A stretch of 41,846 bases of DNA from Devosia equisanguinis (GCA_945862355.1 CAMAYR010000009.1:1-41846), one strand, 5' to 3'; shown: positions 1 to 8,754, counted from the first letter of the stretch. Program-made: numbers and translations. Notes: generated by a model from the sequence alone, not told the origin.

Positions 1-57
1 AGTCGACGGCGGCTCGGTAATGCTCTGAGCTCGACGCAGCCCCAACCGGAGATCTCC

Positions 58-957
58 ATGACCATCCGCATCGGTACCGCCGAGCCCCGCAGCACGTTTC
101 TCGCGCAGGGCAACGCGCTAGCCGCCGTGCTACCGCGGCATGGCGCGCGCGGCCCCTATGAGGTTTTGGAGAGCCCCGCCGCTTCCATCGACAACGCCGA
201 TCGCCTCGATCGCGGCGAGATCGATCTCGGCTTCATGGCCGCCAACTGGATCGGCCGGGCACGACGTGGCGAAAAGCCGTTCGCCGGCCCGATCGACCTT
301 CGCATGGTCGCGCCGATGAACGTCGGCCCGCTGTTCTTCATCGCCCGCGCCGGTTCGGGCATAACCTCCTTCGATGACCTCGCCGGAAAGCGCGTCGCGA
401 CCGGCCCCGCCGGCAGCGGCATGACCCAGCACGCCCACACGATTCTGGCCGCACTCGGCCACGACATCGACTGGATAAAGCCCGCATATCTGTCGTTCGC
501 TGACGGCGCTAAGGCCCTCGCCTCCGGCGAGATCGACGCCCAGCTCCAGTGCCCGATCCCCAACGTCGTCATGTCCGGGCTCGATGCCGCCGTACCTCTC
601 TGCGTGCTGCGCTACACTGATGCCGAGCTCGCAACGCTTCAAGCGAAGGTCTCGTTCTATCGGCGCGCCACCATGCGCAAAGGCGCCCTGCGCGCGCTGA
701 CCGAGGATGCAGCCCAGCCCGGCGTGCTGAACGTGCTGGTCTGCCACGCGCGTGCCGACACGGGAAAAGTCGCTGAGGTTACCGCAGCGATCCTGTCAGC
801 CGCCGCCGATCTCGCCCGCGCCGAAGGACTTTTCAACGGTTTGGCCGACCTTCTCGCCAGTGCCCGGACCGAAGGCGCCCGTCTGCTCGAACCCGACGGC
901 GTCTTCCTCCACGAGGGTGCCCGCCGAGCCTATGCGACCGCCGGTCTTTGGGATTGA
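58..957 (+). CDS. TAXI-family TRAP solute-binding protein-like
   Basis: The 299-residue protein resembles the TAXI family of TRAP-transporter solute receptors: it opens with a first beta strand (IRIGTAEP) and an early ligand-loop region, and has a central FDDLAGKRVATGPAGSG segment typical of type II periplasmic binding folds. TAXI proteins normally bind small organic acids in the periplasm and deliver them to a DctM-type permease. Here the protein begins directly at the mature fold and no signal peptide is visible. The reading frame stays open upstream to the window edge, so a longer start outside the window is possible, but GGAG lies six bases before this ATG. No TRAP permease is nearby. It may be a cytoplasmic sensor or an enzyme-like relative. 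Family is fairly secure, ligand unknown. Confidence 0.75.
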   Translation: MTIRIGTAEPRSTFLAQGNALAAVLPRHGARGPYEVLESPAASIDNADRLDRGEIDLGFMAANWIGRARRGEKPFAGPIDLRMVAPMNVGPLFFIARAGSGITSFDDLAGKRVATGPAGSGMTQHAHTILAALGHDIDWIKPAYLSFADGAKALASGEIDAQLQCPIPNVVMSGLDAAVPLCVLRYTDAELATLQAKVSFYRRATMRKGALRALTEDAAQPGVLNVLVCHARADTGKVAEVTAAILSAAADLARAEGLFNGLADLLASARTEGARLLEPDGVFLHEGARRAYATAGLWD

Positions 958-1103
958 GCACACATCCGACCCTCAAAAGCCGTTCACGGGCAATTCACGC
1001 TAAGTTCACTACGAAAGACGGGCAACCTCGTGCAGGTTGTCGCCGCCTTGGGTGCGGCGCTGCCGCACCACAGGGAGCATCGAGAGGCTGACGGGAGCAG
1101 TGG

Positions 1104-3032
1104 ATGACAGGCGAAGTTCGCGCCGTGAACGCAACCGGCGCGGTGATGTTGTTTGGCGGCCCCTACAGCAACCTCGAGGCCACACGTGCAGTCCTCGCGG
1201 AGGCTCAGCGCCGCGCCATCCCCGCCGAGCGGATCATCTGCACGGGCGATATCGTCGCCTACTGCGGCGACCCGGTAGCCACGCTCGAACTCGTGCGCAA
1301 GTCTAATATCCACGTCGTGATGGGCGACGACGACGAGCAGCTTGCCCAAAGCGCGGACGACTTCGATCGCCTCCCTGGCGCCTGGTCCGCCGCCGCCTAC
1401 GCCGACACCCGCATCTCCGCGGAAGACCGCCACTGGCTCGCCGCGCTGCCACATCGCATCGAGCTTCGCATTGCCGGCCTGGACTTCTCGATCGTTCACG
1501 GCGCACCAGACGAGATCAGCCGCTTTATCTTCGCTTCCACACCAGCCCTCGCCAAGAAACGTGAGCTCGAGCGCGCTACGACCGACGGCATCATCGCGGG
1601 CCACTGCGGACTGCCCTTCACCCAGGTGATCGACGGCCGGCTGTGGCACAACCCCGGCGTCGTCGGCATGCCCGCGCACGATGGCACGCCGCGCGTGTGG
1701 TTCTCTATCCTGACGCCCATCGAAGACGGCATCGAGATCGCCCACCACGCGCTTGCCTACGACCACGCTTCCGCCGCCACCGCAATGCGCCGCGCCGGCC
1801 TTCCAGCCGAGTACGAGGCTGCACTTCGCACCGGCATCTGGCCGAGCTGCGATGTGCTGCCGCAACGGGAGATCCACGCCGCCGGCATTCCCCTCGAGCC
1901 CGCCAGCGTGGTCTGGCGGCCGGACCCGAAAGAGCGCGCCACGCGCCGCGGCGCAACGATAACCGAGCGCACGCTCTGGCCGACGAGGCCCCGCGACAAC
2001 CGCAAGCCGCTGGCGCCGGAAAAGTTCAAACACCCCGGCGTGACCGCGAAAGGCGAGCAGCGCGCCCGCGTGCCACTCCGCTCCCTCGATACGCTGTGGT
2101 TCAACACCGGCACGCTGTGCAACATCACCTGTCGCAATTGCTACATCGAATCGAGCCCGAAAAACGATCGCCTCGTCTATCTCGGCCTCGAAGATGTGCG
2201 CGGCTATCTCGACGAGATCGAACGCGATCGCCTGCCGACGAAGGAAATCGGCTTCACCGGCGGCGAGCCGTTTCTGAACCCGCAGTTCCTCGCGATCCTC
2301 GAAGAGTGCCTGTCGCGCGACTACCGCGTGCTGACCCTGACCAACGCGATGCGCCCGATGCAGCGCCACAAGAAAGCGCTGCTCGCCATGAAGGCGCGCT
2401 ACGGCGAGCGCCTCGCCTTTCGCATCTCCCTCGACCACTTCAATGCCGACCGGCACGAGGAGGAGCGTGGCATCGACACGTTCGAGCCGGCGATGTCGGG
2501 CCTCTCCTGGCTCTCCGAGAATGATTTCGAGATCGCCGTTGCCGGCCGCGGTATGTGGGGCGAGACCGAGGCCGCGAGCCGCGCCGGCTTCGCCGCCCTT
2601 TTCGAAGCCCGAGGCATCCGCGTAGAAGCGCGCAATCCTGCAGCGCTCGTGCTGTTCCCCGAGATGGACGAGCACCTCGACGTGCCCGAGATCACGACCG
2701 CCTGTTGGGACATCCTCCACAAATCACCCGACGACATGATGTGCGCCACCTCACGTATGGTCGTGAAGCGAAAGGGCGCCGAGAAGCCTGCCGTGGTCGC
2801 CTGCACGCTACTTGCCTACGAGCCGCAATTCGAGCTTGGCGCAACGCTGAAGGACGTAAGCCGCGCCGTGCCGCTCAATCATGCCCACTGCGCCAAGTTC
2901 TGCGTTCTGGGCGGCGCCTCCTGCTCCCCGGCCGGCACAGAAGCACCAGCCGGACCCGAGCTGCACGAGGCCCGTGGCCAGGCTGCCAACATGGCTGCCG
3001 GCAGCGCCGACCTCGGCCCGATGGACCGCTGA
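1104..3032 (+). CDS. Metallophosphatase-like domain fused to radical SAM domain
   Basis: Residues about 14-230 match the small YfcE-like calcineurin phosphoesterase fold, and residues about 330-620 form a radical SAM domain with the CxxxCxxC cluster motif (C339, C343, C346) and a GGEP motif. The phosphatase part looks catalytically dead: the usual D-x-H becomes G19-x-Y21, the usual GNHD becomes GDDD (74-77), and the usual GHTH becomes GHCG (166-169). The GD at 48-49 and the VHG histidine (H132) remain. Six further cysteines (534, 547, 567, 596, 600, 607) could hold an auxiliary Fe-S cluster as in SPASM-type enzymes. GGGAG sits six bases before the ATG. The next gene starts about 120 bases downstream on the same strand. 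The substrate is unknown; a peptide or small-molecule modification role is only inferred from the radical SAM class. Confidence 0.85.
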   Translation: MTGEVRAVNATGAVMLFGGPYSNLEATRAVLAEAQRRAIPAERIICTGDIVAYCGDPVATLELVRKSNIHVVMGDDDEQLAQSADDFDRLPGAWSAAAYADTRISAEDRHWLAALPHRIELRIAGLDFSIVHGAPDEISRFIFASTPALAKKRELERATTDGIIAGHCGLPFTQVIDGRLWHNPGVVGMPAHDGTPRVWFSILTPIEDGIEIAHHALAYDHASAATAMRRAGLPAEYEAALRTGIWPSCDVLPQREIHAAGIPLEPASVVWRPDPKERATRRGATITERTLWPTRPRDNRKPLAPEKFKHPGVTAKGEQRARVPLRSLDTLWFNTGTLCNITCRNCYIESSPKNDRLVYLGLEDVRGYLDEIERDRLPTKEIGFTGGEPFLNPQFLAILEECLSRDYRVLTLTNAMRPMQRHKKALLAMKARYGERLAFRISLDHFNADRHEEERGIDTFEPAMSGLSWLSENDFEIAVAGRGMWGETEAASRAGFAALFEARGIRVEARNPAALVLFPEMDEHLDVPEITTACWDILHKSPDDMMCATSRMVVKRKGAEKPAVVACTLLAYEPQFELGATLKDVSRAVPLNHAHCAKFCVLGGASCSPAGTEAPAGPELHEARGQAANMAAGSADLGPMDR

Positions 3033-3150
3033 CGCGCCAGCCCACCCCCAGCAACTCACCCCAGTGGACGCAAATCCCGGAACAAGGTAGGCGAGGTCAT
3101 CGCTCGAGCCGTCTCGGGCAAATCGAGCAGCGCGCAGGGGAGTAACGGTC

Positions 3151-4014
3151 ATGGCCGATCCGGCATTGAGGAAGGCGCTGAAGAAGCCAGGCATCGTCGT
3201 CGCCCCCGGTGTCTACGATCTGATCTCGGCGCTGGTTGCCGACCGCATGGGCTTCAAGGCCCTCTACGTCACGGGCTACGGCACGGTCGCCTCCGCAATG
3301 GGCCTGCCTGATGCCGGCATCGCGACCTACCGCGACATGGTCGAGCGCATCGGCACCATCGCCCGGATGACCAGGACGCCCGTGATCGCCGACGCCGATA
3401 CCGGCTACGGCGGCCTGCTCAACGTCCGCCACACCATTCGCGGCTACGAGGCGGCCGGTGTCACCGCGATCCAGCTCGAGGACCAGGAGTTCCCCAAGAA
3501 GTGCGGCCACACGCCCAACCGCCGCGTGATCCCGACCGCCGACATGGTGCAGAAGATCCGCGTCGCCTCCGACAGCCGCTCGTCGAAGGACTTCCTGATC
3601 ATCGCCCGAACCGACAGCCGCACCGGCCTGGGCCTGGACGAATCCATGCGGCGGATGGAGGCCTACGCCAAAGCCGGCGCCGACGTCCTCTTCATCGAAA
3701 GCCCCGAGACCGAGGCCGAGATGAAGGCCATCGGCAAGCGCTTCGATCAGCCCCTGCTCGCCAACATGGTCAACGGCGGCAAGACGCCGATGCTGCCCGC
3801 CAAGCGCCTCGCGGAATTGGGCTACCGCATCGCGATCTTCCCCGCGGCAGGCTTCCTCGCAACTGCCGCCGCGCTCGAAGGCGCCTACGGCGAGTTGAAG
3901 GAGGCTGGCACCTCGACCGGCAAGACGCCGATGTACGAGTTCTCCGAGTTCAACAAGCTGATCGGCTTCCCCGACATCTGGGAATTCGAGAAGAAGTACG
4001 GCGTCGGCGATTGA
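3151..4014 (+). CDS. Isocitrate lyase/PEP mutase family lyase
   Basis: The 287-residue protein is a complete member of the PEP mutase/isocitrate lyase superfamily (TIM barrel with Mg2+). The metal-binding DADTGYGG segment and the KKCGH catalytic loop are present; a Cys in that loop marks C-C bond lyases (methylisocitrate, 2,3-dimethylmalate or oxaloacetate-type lyases) rather than P-C mutases. The later IARTDSR segment is also family-typical. A strong GGGGAG ribosome site lies eight bases before the ATG. The likely reaction is cleavage of a 2-hydroxy-dicarboxylate into pyruvate or glyoxylate plus a carboxylic acid. The exact substrate cannot be read from sequence. Neighbours give no clear pathway, although a maleate-isomerase-like protein is encoded about 16 kb away. 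Confidence 0.88.
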   Translation: MADPALRKALKKPGIVVAPGVYDLISALVADRMGFKALYVTGYGTVASAMGLPDAGIATYRDMVERIGTIARMTRTPVIADADTGYGGLLNVRHTIRGYEAAGVTAIQLEDQEFPKKCGHTPNRRVIPTADMVQKIRVASDSRSSKDFLIIARTDSRTGLGLDESMRRMEAYAKAGADVLFIESPETEAEMKAIGKRFDQPLLANMVNGGKTPMLPAKRLAELGYRIAIFPAAGFLATAAALEGAYGELKEAGTSTGKTPMYEFSEFNKLIGFPDIWEFEKKYGVGD

Positions 4015-4079
4015 GTAGTCCTGCCCTATCCCGTTCGTGCCAAATGACGATACGGGAAAGGAGGAATCACGAGGTTTGC

Positions 4080-4922
4080 ATGTCCCATCCAGAAAAATTC
4101 CTCCTCGCCGGCGTCATGGGCTGGCCCGTGATGCATTCTCGCTCGCCGCATCTGCACAATTACTGGTTCAAGCAGCACGGCCTCGCAGGCACCTACGTGC
4201 CGCTCGCCATCGAGCCGGACAAGCTCGCCCCCGCGCTGCGCGCGCTTGCGCCCCTTGGTTTCGCCGGCTGCAACCTGACCATCCCGCACAAGGAGGCAGC
4301 CCTCGCCATCGTCGACGAAATCGCTCCGACCGCGAGGAAGATGGGCGCCATCTCCTGCGTCACCGTCCGCAAAGATGGATCGCTCGTCGGCACCAACAAC
4401 GACGGCTACGGCTACATGGCCAACCTCATCGAGGCCCAGCCGACATGGCGGGCGGACGCCGGCCCGGCCGTCGTCATCGGTGCGGGCGGCGGCGCGCGCG
4501 CGGTCGTGATGAGCCTCGCGGAGAAAGGCGCTCGCGAGATCCGCCTCGTCAACCGCACGATGGCGCGCTCCGAGACGCTGGCGCGCGATCTCGGCGGCCC
4601 CGTCGAGCCGCTGCCGTGGGACAGCCGGCACGATGCGCTGGAGGGCGCCAATCTCGTCGTCAACACGACGAGCCAGGGCATGGTCGGGCAAGGCACGCTC
4701 GACTTGAAACTCGACAAGCTGCCCAGGACCGCCGTCGTTTCCGATATCGTCTACATCCCGCTGGAGACGCCGCTGCTGGCAGCCGCGCGCCAGCGGGGCA
4801 ACCCGACGGTGAGCGGCCTCGGCATGTTGCTGCATCAGGCGCGGCCGGCCTGGGAATCCTGGTTCGGCATCAGCCCAGAGGTGACGCCCGAGCTGCGCGC
4901 CCTGATCGAGGCCACGCTTTGA
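4080..4922 (+). CDS. aroE: Shikimate dehydrogenase
   Basis: This 280-residue protein reduces 3-dehydroshikimate to shikimate with NADPH in aromatic amino acid synthesis. The N-terminal GWPVMHSRSP motif carries the shikimate-binding serines, NLTIPHKE carries the catalytic lysine, TNNDGYG carries the second catalytic residue, and GAGGGARAV is the nucleotide-binding loop followed by NRT, which favours NADP. The C-terminal GLGMLLHQARPAWE is characteristic of AroE. The ORF track gives a longer frame from 3501, which overlaps the previous gene. I chose the ATG at 4080 because the protein then begins at the family start and GAGG lies just upstream; an in-frame ATG at 4044 is the alternative. Two hairpins, the second with a T-run, follow the stop. 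Confidence 0.93.
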   Translation: MSHPEKFLLAGVMGWPVMHSRSPHLHNYWFKQHGLAGTYVPLAIEPDKLAPALRALAPLGFAGCNLTIPHKEAALAIVDEIAPTARKMGAISCVTVRKDGSLVGTNNDGYGYMANLIEAQPTWRADAGPAVVIGAGGGARAVVMSLAEKGAREIRLVNRTMARSETLARDLGGPVEPLPWDSRHDALEGANLVVNTTSQGMVGQGTLDLKLDKLPRTAVVSDIVYIPLETPLLAAARQRGNPTVSGLGMLLHQARPAWESWFGISPEVTPELRALIEATL

Positions 4923-4933
4923 AATCAGGGGTC

Positions 4934-4950
4934 GAGGGCCACAGGCCCTC
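4934..4950 (+). other. Small hairpin after aroE
   Basis: A perfect 7-bp stem (GAGGGCC / GGCCCTC) with a 3-base loop lies 12 bases after the aroE stop. It has no T-run of its own and probably acts together with the terminator that follows. Confidence 0.5.
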
Positions 4951-4960
4951 GTCGGAGAGC

Positions 4961-4987
4961 GCGAGAGGCGGACAGCCTCTCGCTTTT
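4961..4987 (+). terminator. Rho-independent terminator after aroE
   Basis: A perfect 9-bp stem GCGAGAGGC / GCCTCTCGC with a 5-base loop is followed directly by TTTT on the plus strand. It lies between aroE (plus) and the convergent dioxygenase gene. There is no T-run on the minus strand, so it should mainly end aroE transcription. Confidence 0.75.
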
Positions 4988-5007
4988 GCCCGCCAGGGCA
5001 AACCAGC

Positions 5008-5949
5008 TCAAGCCCTGACCAGCCGCTCGATCGGCTGCGGCGGCGTCGCCGACTTGCCCGTGATCGGAACACGCGGCAGCTTCGGCTCCCCCGGATCGAG
5101 CTCGAACGTGAACGACAGCGAAAACCACGGTCCCGTCACGTCGCCATATGGCGCGGGCTCGTTGTCGTGCCGCACGTAGTGCCCGATCAGCCGCTCGGTC
5201 ACGCCGAACTGGCTGTCTGTCTCGAGGTTCGGATCGTCGCTTGAATAGACTTGGCTGATGTGCGCCTTGAAGCCTTGTCTGGTGACCAGGAAGTGGAGAT
5301 GTGCCGGCCGCATGTTGTGCCGCCGAAGGGTGCGCAGCAGATCCCCCGTCGGCCCGTCGAGCGGGATCGGATAGCCGATCGGCTTGATGGTGCTGAACCA
5401 GATCTTGCCTTCGGCATCGGTCGTGAGCTTGCCACGCAGGTTCATCTCGGCCTGTGATGGGTCCTGGTTCTCGTAGTAGCCATCCTCGTTGCAGTGCCAC
5501 ACGTCCACTTCTGCGCCCGCGACCGGCCGACCCGCGCGATCCTTCACGAACGCCTCCACGAACAGGGGCGTGCCCGGTGTCGGCGAGCGCAGCAGCGAGC
5601 CGCCATTCGCCGTCTGCGGGCTCTCCATCCGCCAGAACGGCCCGAGCAGATTAGCCGTCGTCTCGGTGTTGCCGTTGTCGCCGTTGTTGATGAGGCAGAC
5701 GAGCGAGGAGACACCCAGCGAGCCGCACATCAGCACGGCCTCGTTGTGGCTCTCGTTCGACTTCTGCCCGATGCGATTGATGATCGCGCAGGCCTGCTGG
5801 AACTCCTGCTCGCTCAGCTTGGTCTCGCGGATGAAGCCGTGCAGGTGCTTGATGAGCGAGGTCATGATCTCTCGAGTGCGCGGATCCTCCGCGCGCGCCA
5901 TCTCGGCAAGCACAGCGGGCGTCACATCGGCTTGAGTTTTGATGATCAT
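5008..5949 (-). CDS. Intradiol ring-cleavage dioxygenase (catechol/hydroxyquinol type)
   Basis: The 313-residue protein cleaves a catechol-type ring between the two hydroxyls using non-heme Fe(III). All four predicted iron ligands are visible: Y159 in DGYYEN, Y193 in GYPIPLDGP, and H217 and H219 in RPAHLHF. The N-terminal helical domain (residues 1-110) is the dimerisation domain seen in catechol and hydroxyquinol 1,2-dioxygenases, and the LLGPFWR segment is typical. RPAHLHFLVT and the GYY form look closer to hydroxyquinol 1,2-dioxygenase, but substrate choice is not secure. The ORF track extends to 6390, inside the upstream gene; the true start at 5949 overlaps the upstream stop as ATGA, so the two are translationally coupled. 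No muconate-pathway genes lie next to it. Confidence 0.9.
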   Translation of the reverse strand: MIIKTQADVTPAVLAEMARAEDPRTREIMTSLIKHLHGFIRETKLSEQEFQQACAIINRIGQKSNESHNEAVLMCGSLGVSSLVCLINNGDNGNTETTANLLGPFWRMESPQTANGGSLLRSPTPGTPLFVEAFVKDRAGRPVAGAEVDVWHCNEDGYYENQDPSQAEMNLRGKLTTDAEGKIWFSTIKPIGYPIPLDGPTGDLLRTLRRHNMRPAHLHFLVTRQGFKAHISQVYSSDDPNLETDSQFGVTERLIGHYVRHDNEPAPYGDVTGPWFSLSFTFELDPGEPKLPRVPITGKSATPPQPIERLVRA

Positions 5950-7280
5950 GATGTCTCGCACGAGCCTGAGTGTTGAACGGAGCAGGCGGCATCTGCACTC
6001 ACGAATACCGGTGCGAAGCCTCCTCCGGGAGTGCGGAAGTTGGTAGTTTGGCCCTGATACAGCCTGGCGGCAAGAAGCTGCACGCGGCCATCGTAAGTGA
6101 AGTTTCTGAAGTCGACCTTCAGGGCCTCGCGCCGACCGTCCACAGCGATGGCACGCATGCTCGGGGGGACGATTTCCTGCGCGACGTAGTCGCCGGACAG
6201 CACCAGTTCCCACGCGCGGCGGGTGATCTTGTCGCCGCGGTAAGCCGCCTTGCTGCCGTAGCCGGACATGGGCTTGAAAAAGTACCGATTGCGACCTGCC
6301 CAGAGTTCGCCGGCATTCGCGGCAGTTACGACGATCGTACGAGGAATGCCGATGCGCAGTGCCTCCACGCAATCTGCCGCCACGCCCCACTCTCTCAGCA
6401 GGTCCACGTCGGTCAGCACAGCGAGGTTGGCCTTGTTGGAAAGTATCGCATGGGCACGTGGATTGGGCGATACCACGACATCTCCAGCGAGATAGGCAGA
6501 GCGCAATGCCGCGCTGACGCCGTCTTCGAGATAGAAGTCGGTCAGCCGATTATACACGACGTCGATACGGATCTGGCCGAGCCATAGCGCACCGTCGCGA
6601 TGCGACAGCTCCTGCGGCTCGGCGATGTACGCGGCCAGCCCCTTCGCCTCCAGGTGCTTCCTGAACAATATGAACTCCGGATAGAGGTACTGCGTTGCCG
6701 GAGCGACATCGACGATCCCGACCGTCGCCATCACGCCACTACGCCCCTGCAAGGACCACTCCGAAGCCAGATTGGCGACGAAGCGATCCTCCACGGCCTC
6801 CGCAGGCTCGGCGGCCGACATCCCGAGCCGCATCTCCTCGCAGCAGGCCCGGTGCGCCCTCGCCACGAATGCGTTGACGATCGCACCCCCGGCATTCGTG
6901 TTGACCTCGATGAGCTTGGGTCCGTCGCCGCCGAGATGGAAATCGTAACCCATGAACACGCCGATCGGGCCTGGACGATACCGGGCGATATCCGGCGCTT
7001 GGCCTAGGACGGCGGCCTCGTATTGCGGCAGCCGAGCGACCGTCTCCACAGCCTCGATCGTCCGCACCATCGCAGCGGCGTGCTCGGTCGACAGGAACAC
7101 GGGCTGACGGGAGACCAGATGCGCATGAGTCCGCAGCAGATCGGCACAAAAGCCGGGATCGCCGACGGCCCGTGTCAGAGCCGCGCATAAGGCATCGGCA
7201 TCCAGAGTCCTGCACGTGCAGTCCTCATTCAGTTGCTCGATGCCGCTTTCTGTCGAACCCGAATTGGCAGCCGCGACCAT
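5946..7280 (-). CDS. ATP-grasp-like protein (circularly permuted type), unknown substrate
   Basis: This 444-residue protein shows features of the circularly permuted ATP-grasp fold found in glutathionylspermidine-synthase-like ligases. LIEVNTNAGG near residue 125 fits the Mg-ATP acidic/asparagine strand, LSNKANLAVL near residue 285 resembles the nucleotide-binding turn, and YFFKPMSGYGSKAAYRG near residue 340 is a glycine-rich phosphate loop with lysines. Such enzymes form amide bonds by acyl phosphate chemistry, but I do not recognise the substrate. Its TGA overlaps the dioxygenase ATG by four bases, and the aldehyde dehydrogenase stop lies 43 bases upstream, giving an ALDH, ATP-grasp, dioxygenase order. 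The pairing with a ring-cleaving dioxygenase is unusual. Catalytic activity is inferred from the motifs only. Confidence 0.7.
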   Translation of the reverse strand: MVAAANSGSTESGIEQLNEDCTCRTLDADALCAALTRAVGDPGFCADLLRTHAHLVSRQPVFLSTEHAAAMVRTIEAVETVARLPQYEAAVLGQAPDIARYRPGPIGVFMGYDFHLGGDGPKLIEVNTNAGGAIVNAFVARAHRACCEEMRLGMSAAEPAEAVEDRFVANLASEWSLQGRSGVMATVGIVDVAPATQYLYPEFILFRKHLEAKGLAAYIAEPQELSHRDGALWLGQIRIDVVYNRLTDFYLEDGVSAALRSAYLAGDVVVSPNPRAHAILSNKANLAVLTDVDLLREWGVAADCVEALRIGIPRTIVVTAANAGELWAGRNRYFFKPMSGYGSKAAYRGDKITRRAWELVLSGDYVAQEIVPPSMRAIAVDGRREALKVDFRNFTYDGRVQLLAARLYQGQTTNFRTPGGGFAPVFVSADAACSVQHSGSCETS

Positions 7281-7323
7281 GATGCTCGACCTGCCTTTGG
7301 TTTCCCCAAGCTGAAAACCGTTC

Positions 7324-8754
7324 CTACGGCCTGATTCCGACGAATTTCAGCTGGCTCATTTCCTCGACAGCATAACGGATGCCTTCACGACCGACGCCCG
7401 AATTCTTCACCCCGCCGAACGGATAGACGTCGACGCGGAAGCGCGAAGGCTCGTTCACCCACAAGCAGCCGACATCGAAGTCGTCCGCGAATCGGAACGC
7501 CGCCTTGAGGTTGGACGTAAACAGCGCGCCCTGCAGGCCGAAATCACTGTCGTTGGCGAGCCGCAGGCCCTCGTCGATGCCCTCGAACGGCGTCACGATC
7601 GCGATCGGGCCGAACACCTCCTCGCACCACAGCCGCGCCACGCTGGGAACCTGCACGAGAATACCCGGCGACACCGTCGCTCCCTCACGCACAGGTTTCA
7701 GCGCATAGGTCGCGCCGCGCTTGATCGCGTCCTCGCACATTCCCATCACGCGATCGGCGGCCGCCGCGCTGACCATTGGGCCGACGTCGCTCTTCGGATC
7801 GTCGGCACGGCCGACGACCAATGCCTTGGCGGCAGCGACGAACGCCTCGACGAACTTCTCCAGCACCGGCTTTTCCACCAGTACGCGCTGCGCGGAGATA
7901 CACTGCTGCCCACTGGCCTCGAAGGCCGCGCCGGCGATCTTCTTGGCCGCATCCGCGATGTCGGCATCCGCCAGCACGATGTTGGCCGCGTTCGAGCCGA
8001 GCTCGGCGACGAACTTCTTCGCGCCCGCCAAACGCGCCAGAGCATCGCCGCCCGCCGTCCCGCCCGTGAACGAAACACAGCGCACATCTGCGTGAGAGAC
8101 AAGCGCCGCGGCCGACGCCTTGTCACCGGTCAGCACCGTGAACATGCCCTTCGGCCAGCCGGCCGCCTGGAACAGCTCCGCGAGCTTCAGCGCCGTGCGC
8201 GTCCCCGCCGGATGCGGCTTCGTGACGATGGCGTTGCCGGCGGCAATGGCTGGCGCCACCTTCTGCACGAGCAGGTTGATCGGCCCGTTGAACGGAATGA
8301 TGCCGGCGACCACGCCGTAAGGAATTCGGCGCGTGAAGCCGAAGTGCCCTTCACCCGGCGCGGTGGCGTCGAGCGGCAGAACCTCGCCGTTCATCTGCGG
8401 CAGGCACGCGGCAACGGCTTCCATGAACTCCGCCCCGCGCGCGATTTCCCCACGGCACACGCGGATCGGCTTGCCGACGTCCTGGCTGATGATCGGCGCG
8501 ATCTCGTCGACCGCCTTGCGCAGCGCTGCAGCACCGTCGCGCAGCCACTTGACGCGCAGGTGCACGGGCGACTTCCGGTTGGCCTCGTAGGCCGACTTCG
8601 CGACTGCGACGGCAGCCGCCACGCCGGCCTCGCCCGCCTCCACGATGGAGCCGATCGGCTTTGCCGTCTGCGGATCGACGAGGTCGAACGCGCCCGTGCC
8701 GGCAGGAACGGGATCGCCGCCTAGAAACGATGTGATCTTGGGGATGTTGGTCAT
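7324..8754 (-). CDS. NAD(P)-dependent aldehyde dehydrogenase
   Basis: The 476-residue protein is a full-length ALDH-superfamily enzyme oxidising an aldehyde to an acid. The catalytic cysteine is C285 in GQQCISAQR, the general base E251 is in ELGS, the FTGG turn is at 229-232, and PFNGP (154-158) replaces the usual PWN with its oxyanion asparagine. The C-terminal PFGGVKNSGVGREG is standard. Overall it looks nearest to lactaldehyde, phosphonoacetaldehyde or non-phosphorylating glyceraldehyde-3-phosphate dehydrogenases; the substrate is not decided. The ORF frame extends to 8802, but the ATG at 8754 gives the normal start and has GAGG upstream. It sits 81 bases downstream of the ABC exporter stop and 43 bases upstream of the ATP-grasp gene. 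Confidence 0.92.
   Translation of the reverse strand: MTNIPKITSFLGGDPVPAGTGAFDLVDPQTAKPIGSIVEAGEAGVAAAVAVAKSAYEANRKSPVHLRVKWLRDGAAALRKAVDEIAPIISQDVGKPIRVCRGEIARGAEFMEAVAACLPQMNGEVLPLDATAPGEGHFGFTRRIPYGVVAGIIPFNGPINLLVQKVAPAIAAGNAIVTKPHPAGTRTALKLAELFQAAGWPKGMFTVLTGDKASAAALVSHADVRCVSFTGGTAGGDALARLAGAKKFVAELGSNAANIVLADADIADAAKKIAGAAFEASGQQCISAQRVLVEKPVLEKFVEAFVAAAKALVVGRADDPKSDVGPMVSAAAADRVMGMCEDAIKRGATYALKPVREGATVSPGILVQVPSVARLWCEEVFGPIAIVTPFEGIDEGLRLANDSDFGLQGALFTSNLKAAFRFADDFDVGCLWVNEPSRFRVDVYPFGGVKNSGVGREGIRYAVEEMSQLKFVGIRP

Noticed and set aside
984-2720. 578-residue ORF on the minus strand
   Set aside because: Antisense to the radical SAM fusion; low-complexity Arg/Gly/Ala/His composition, no fold motif, while the plus frame has clear domains.
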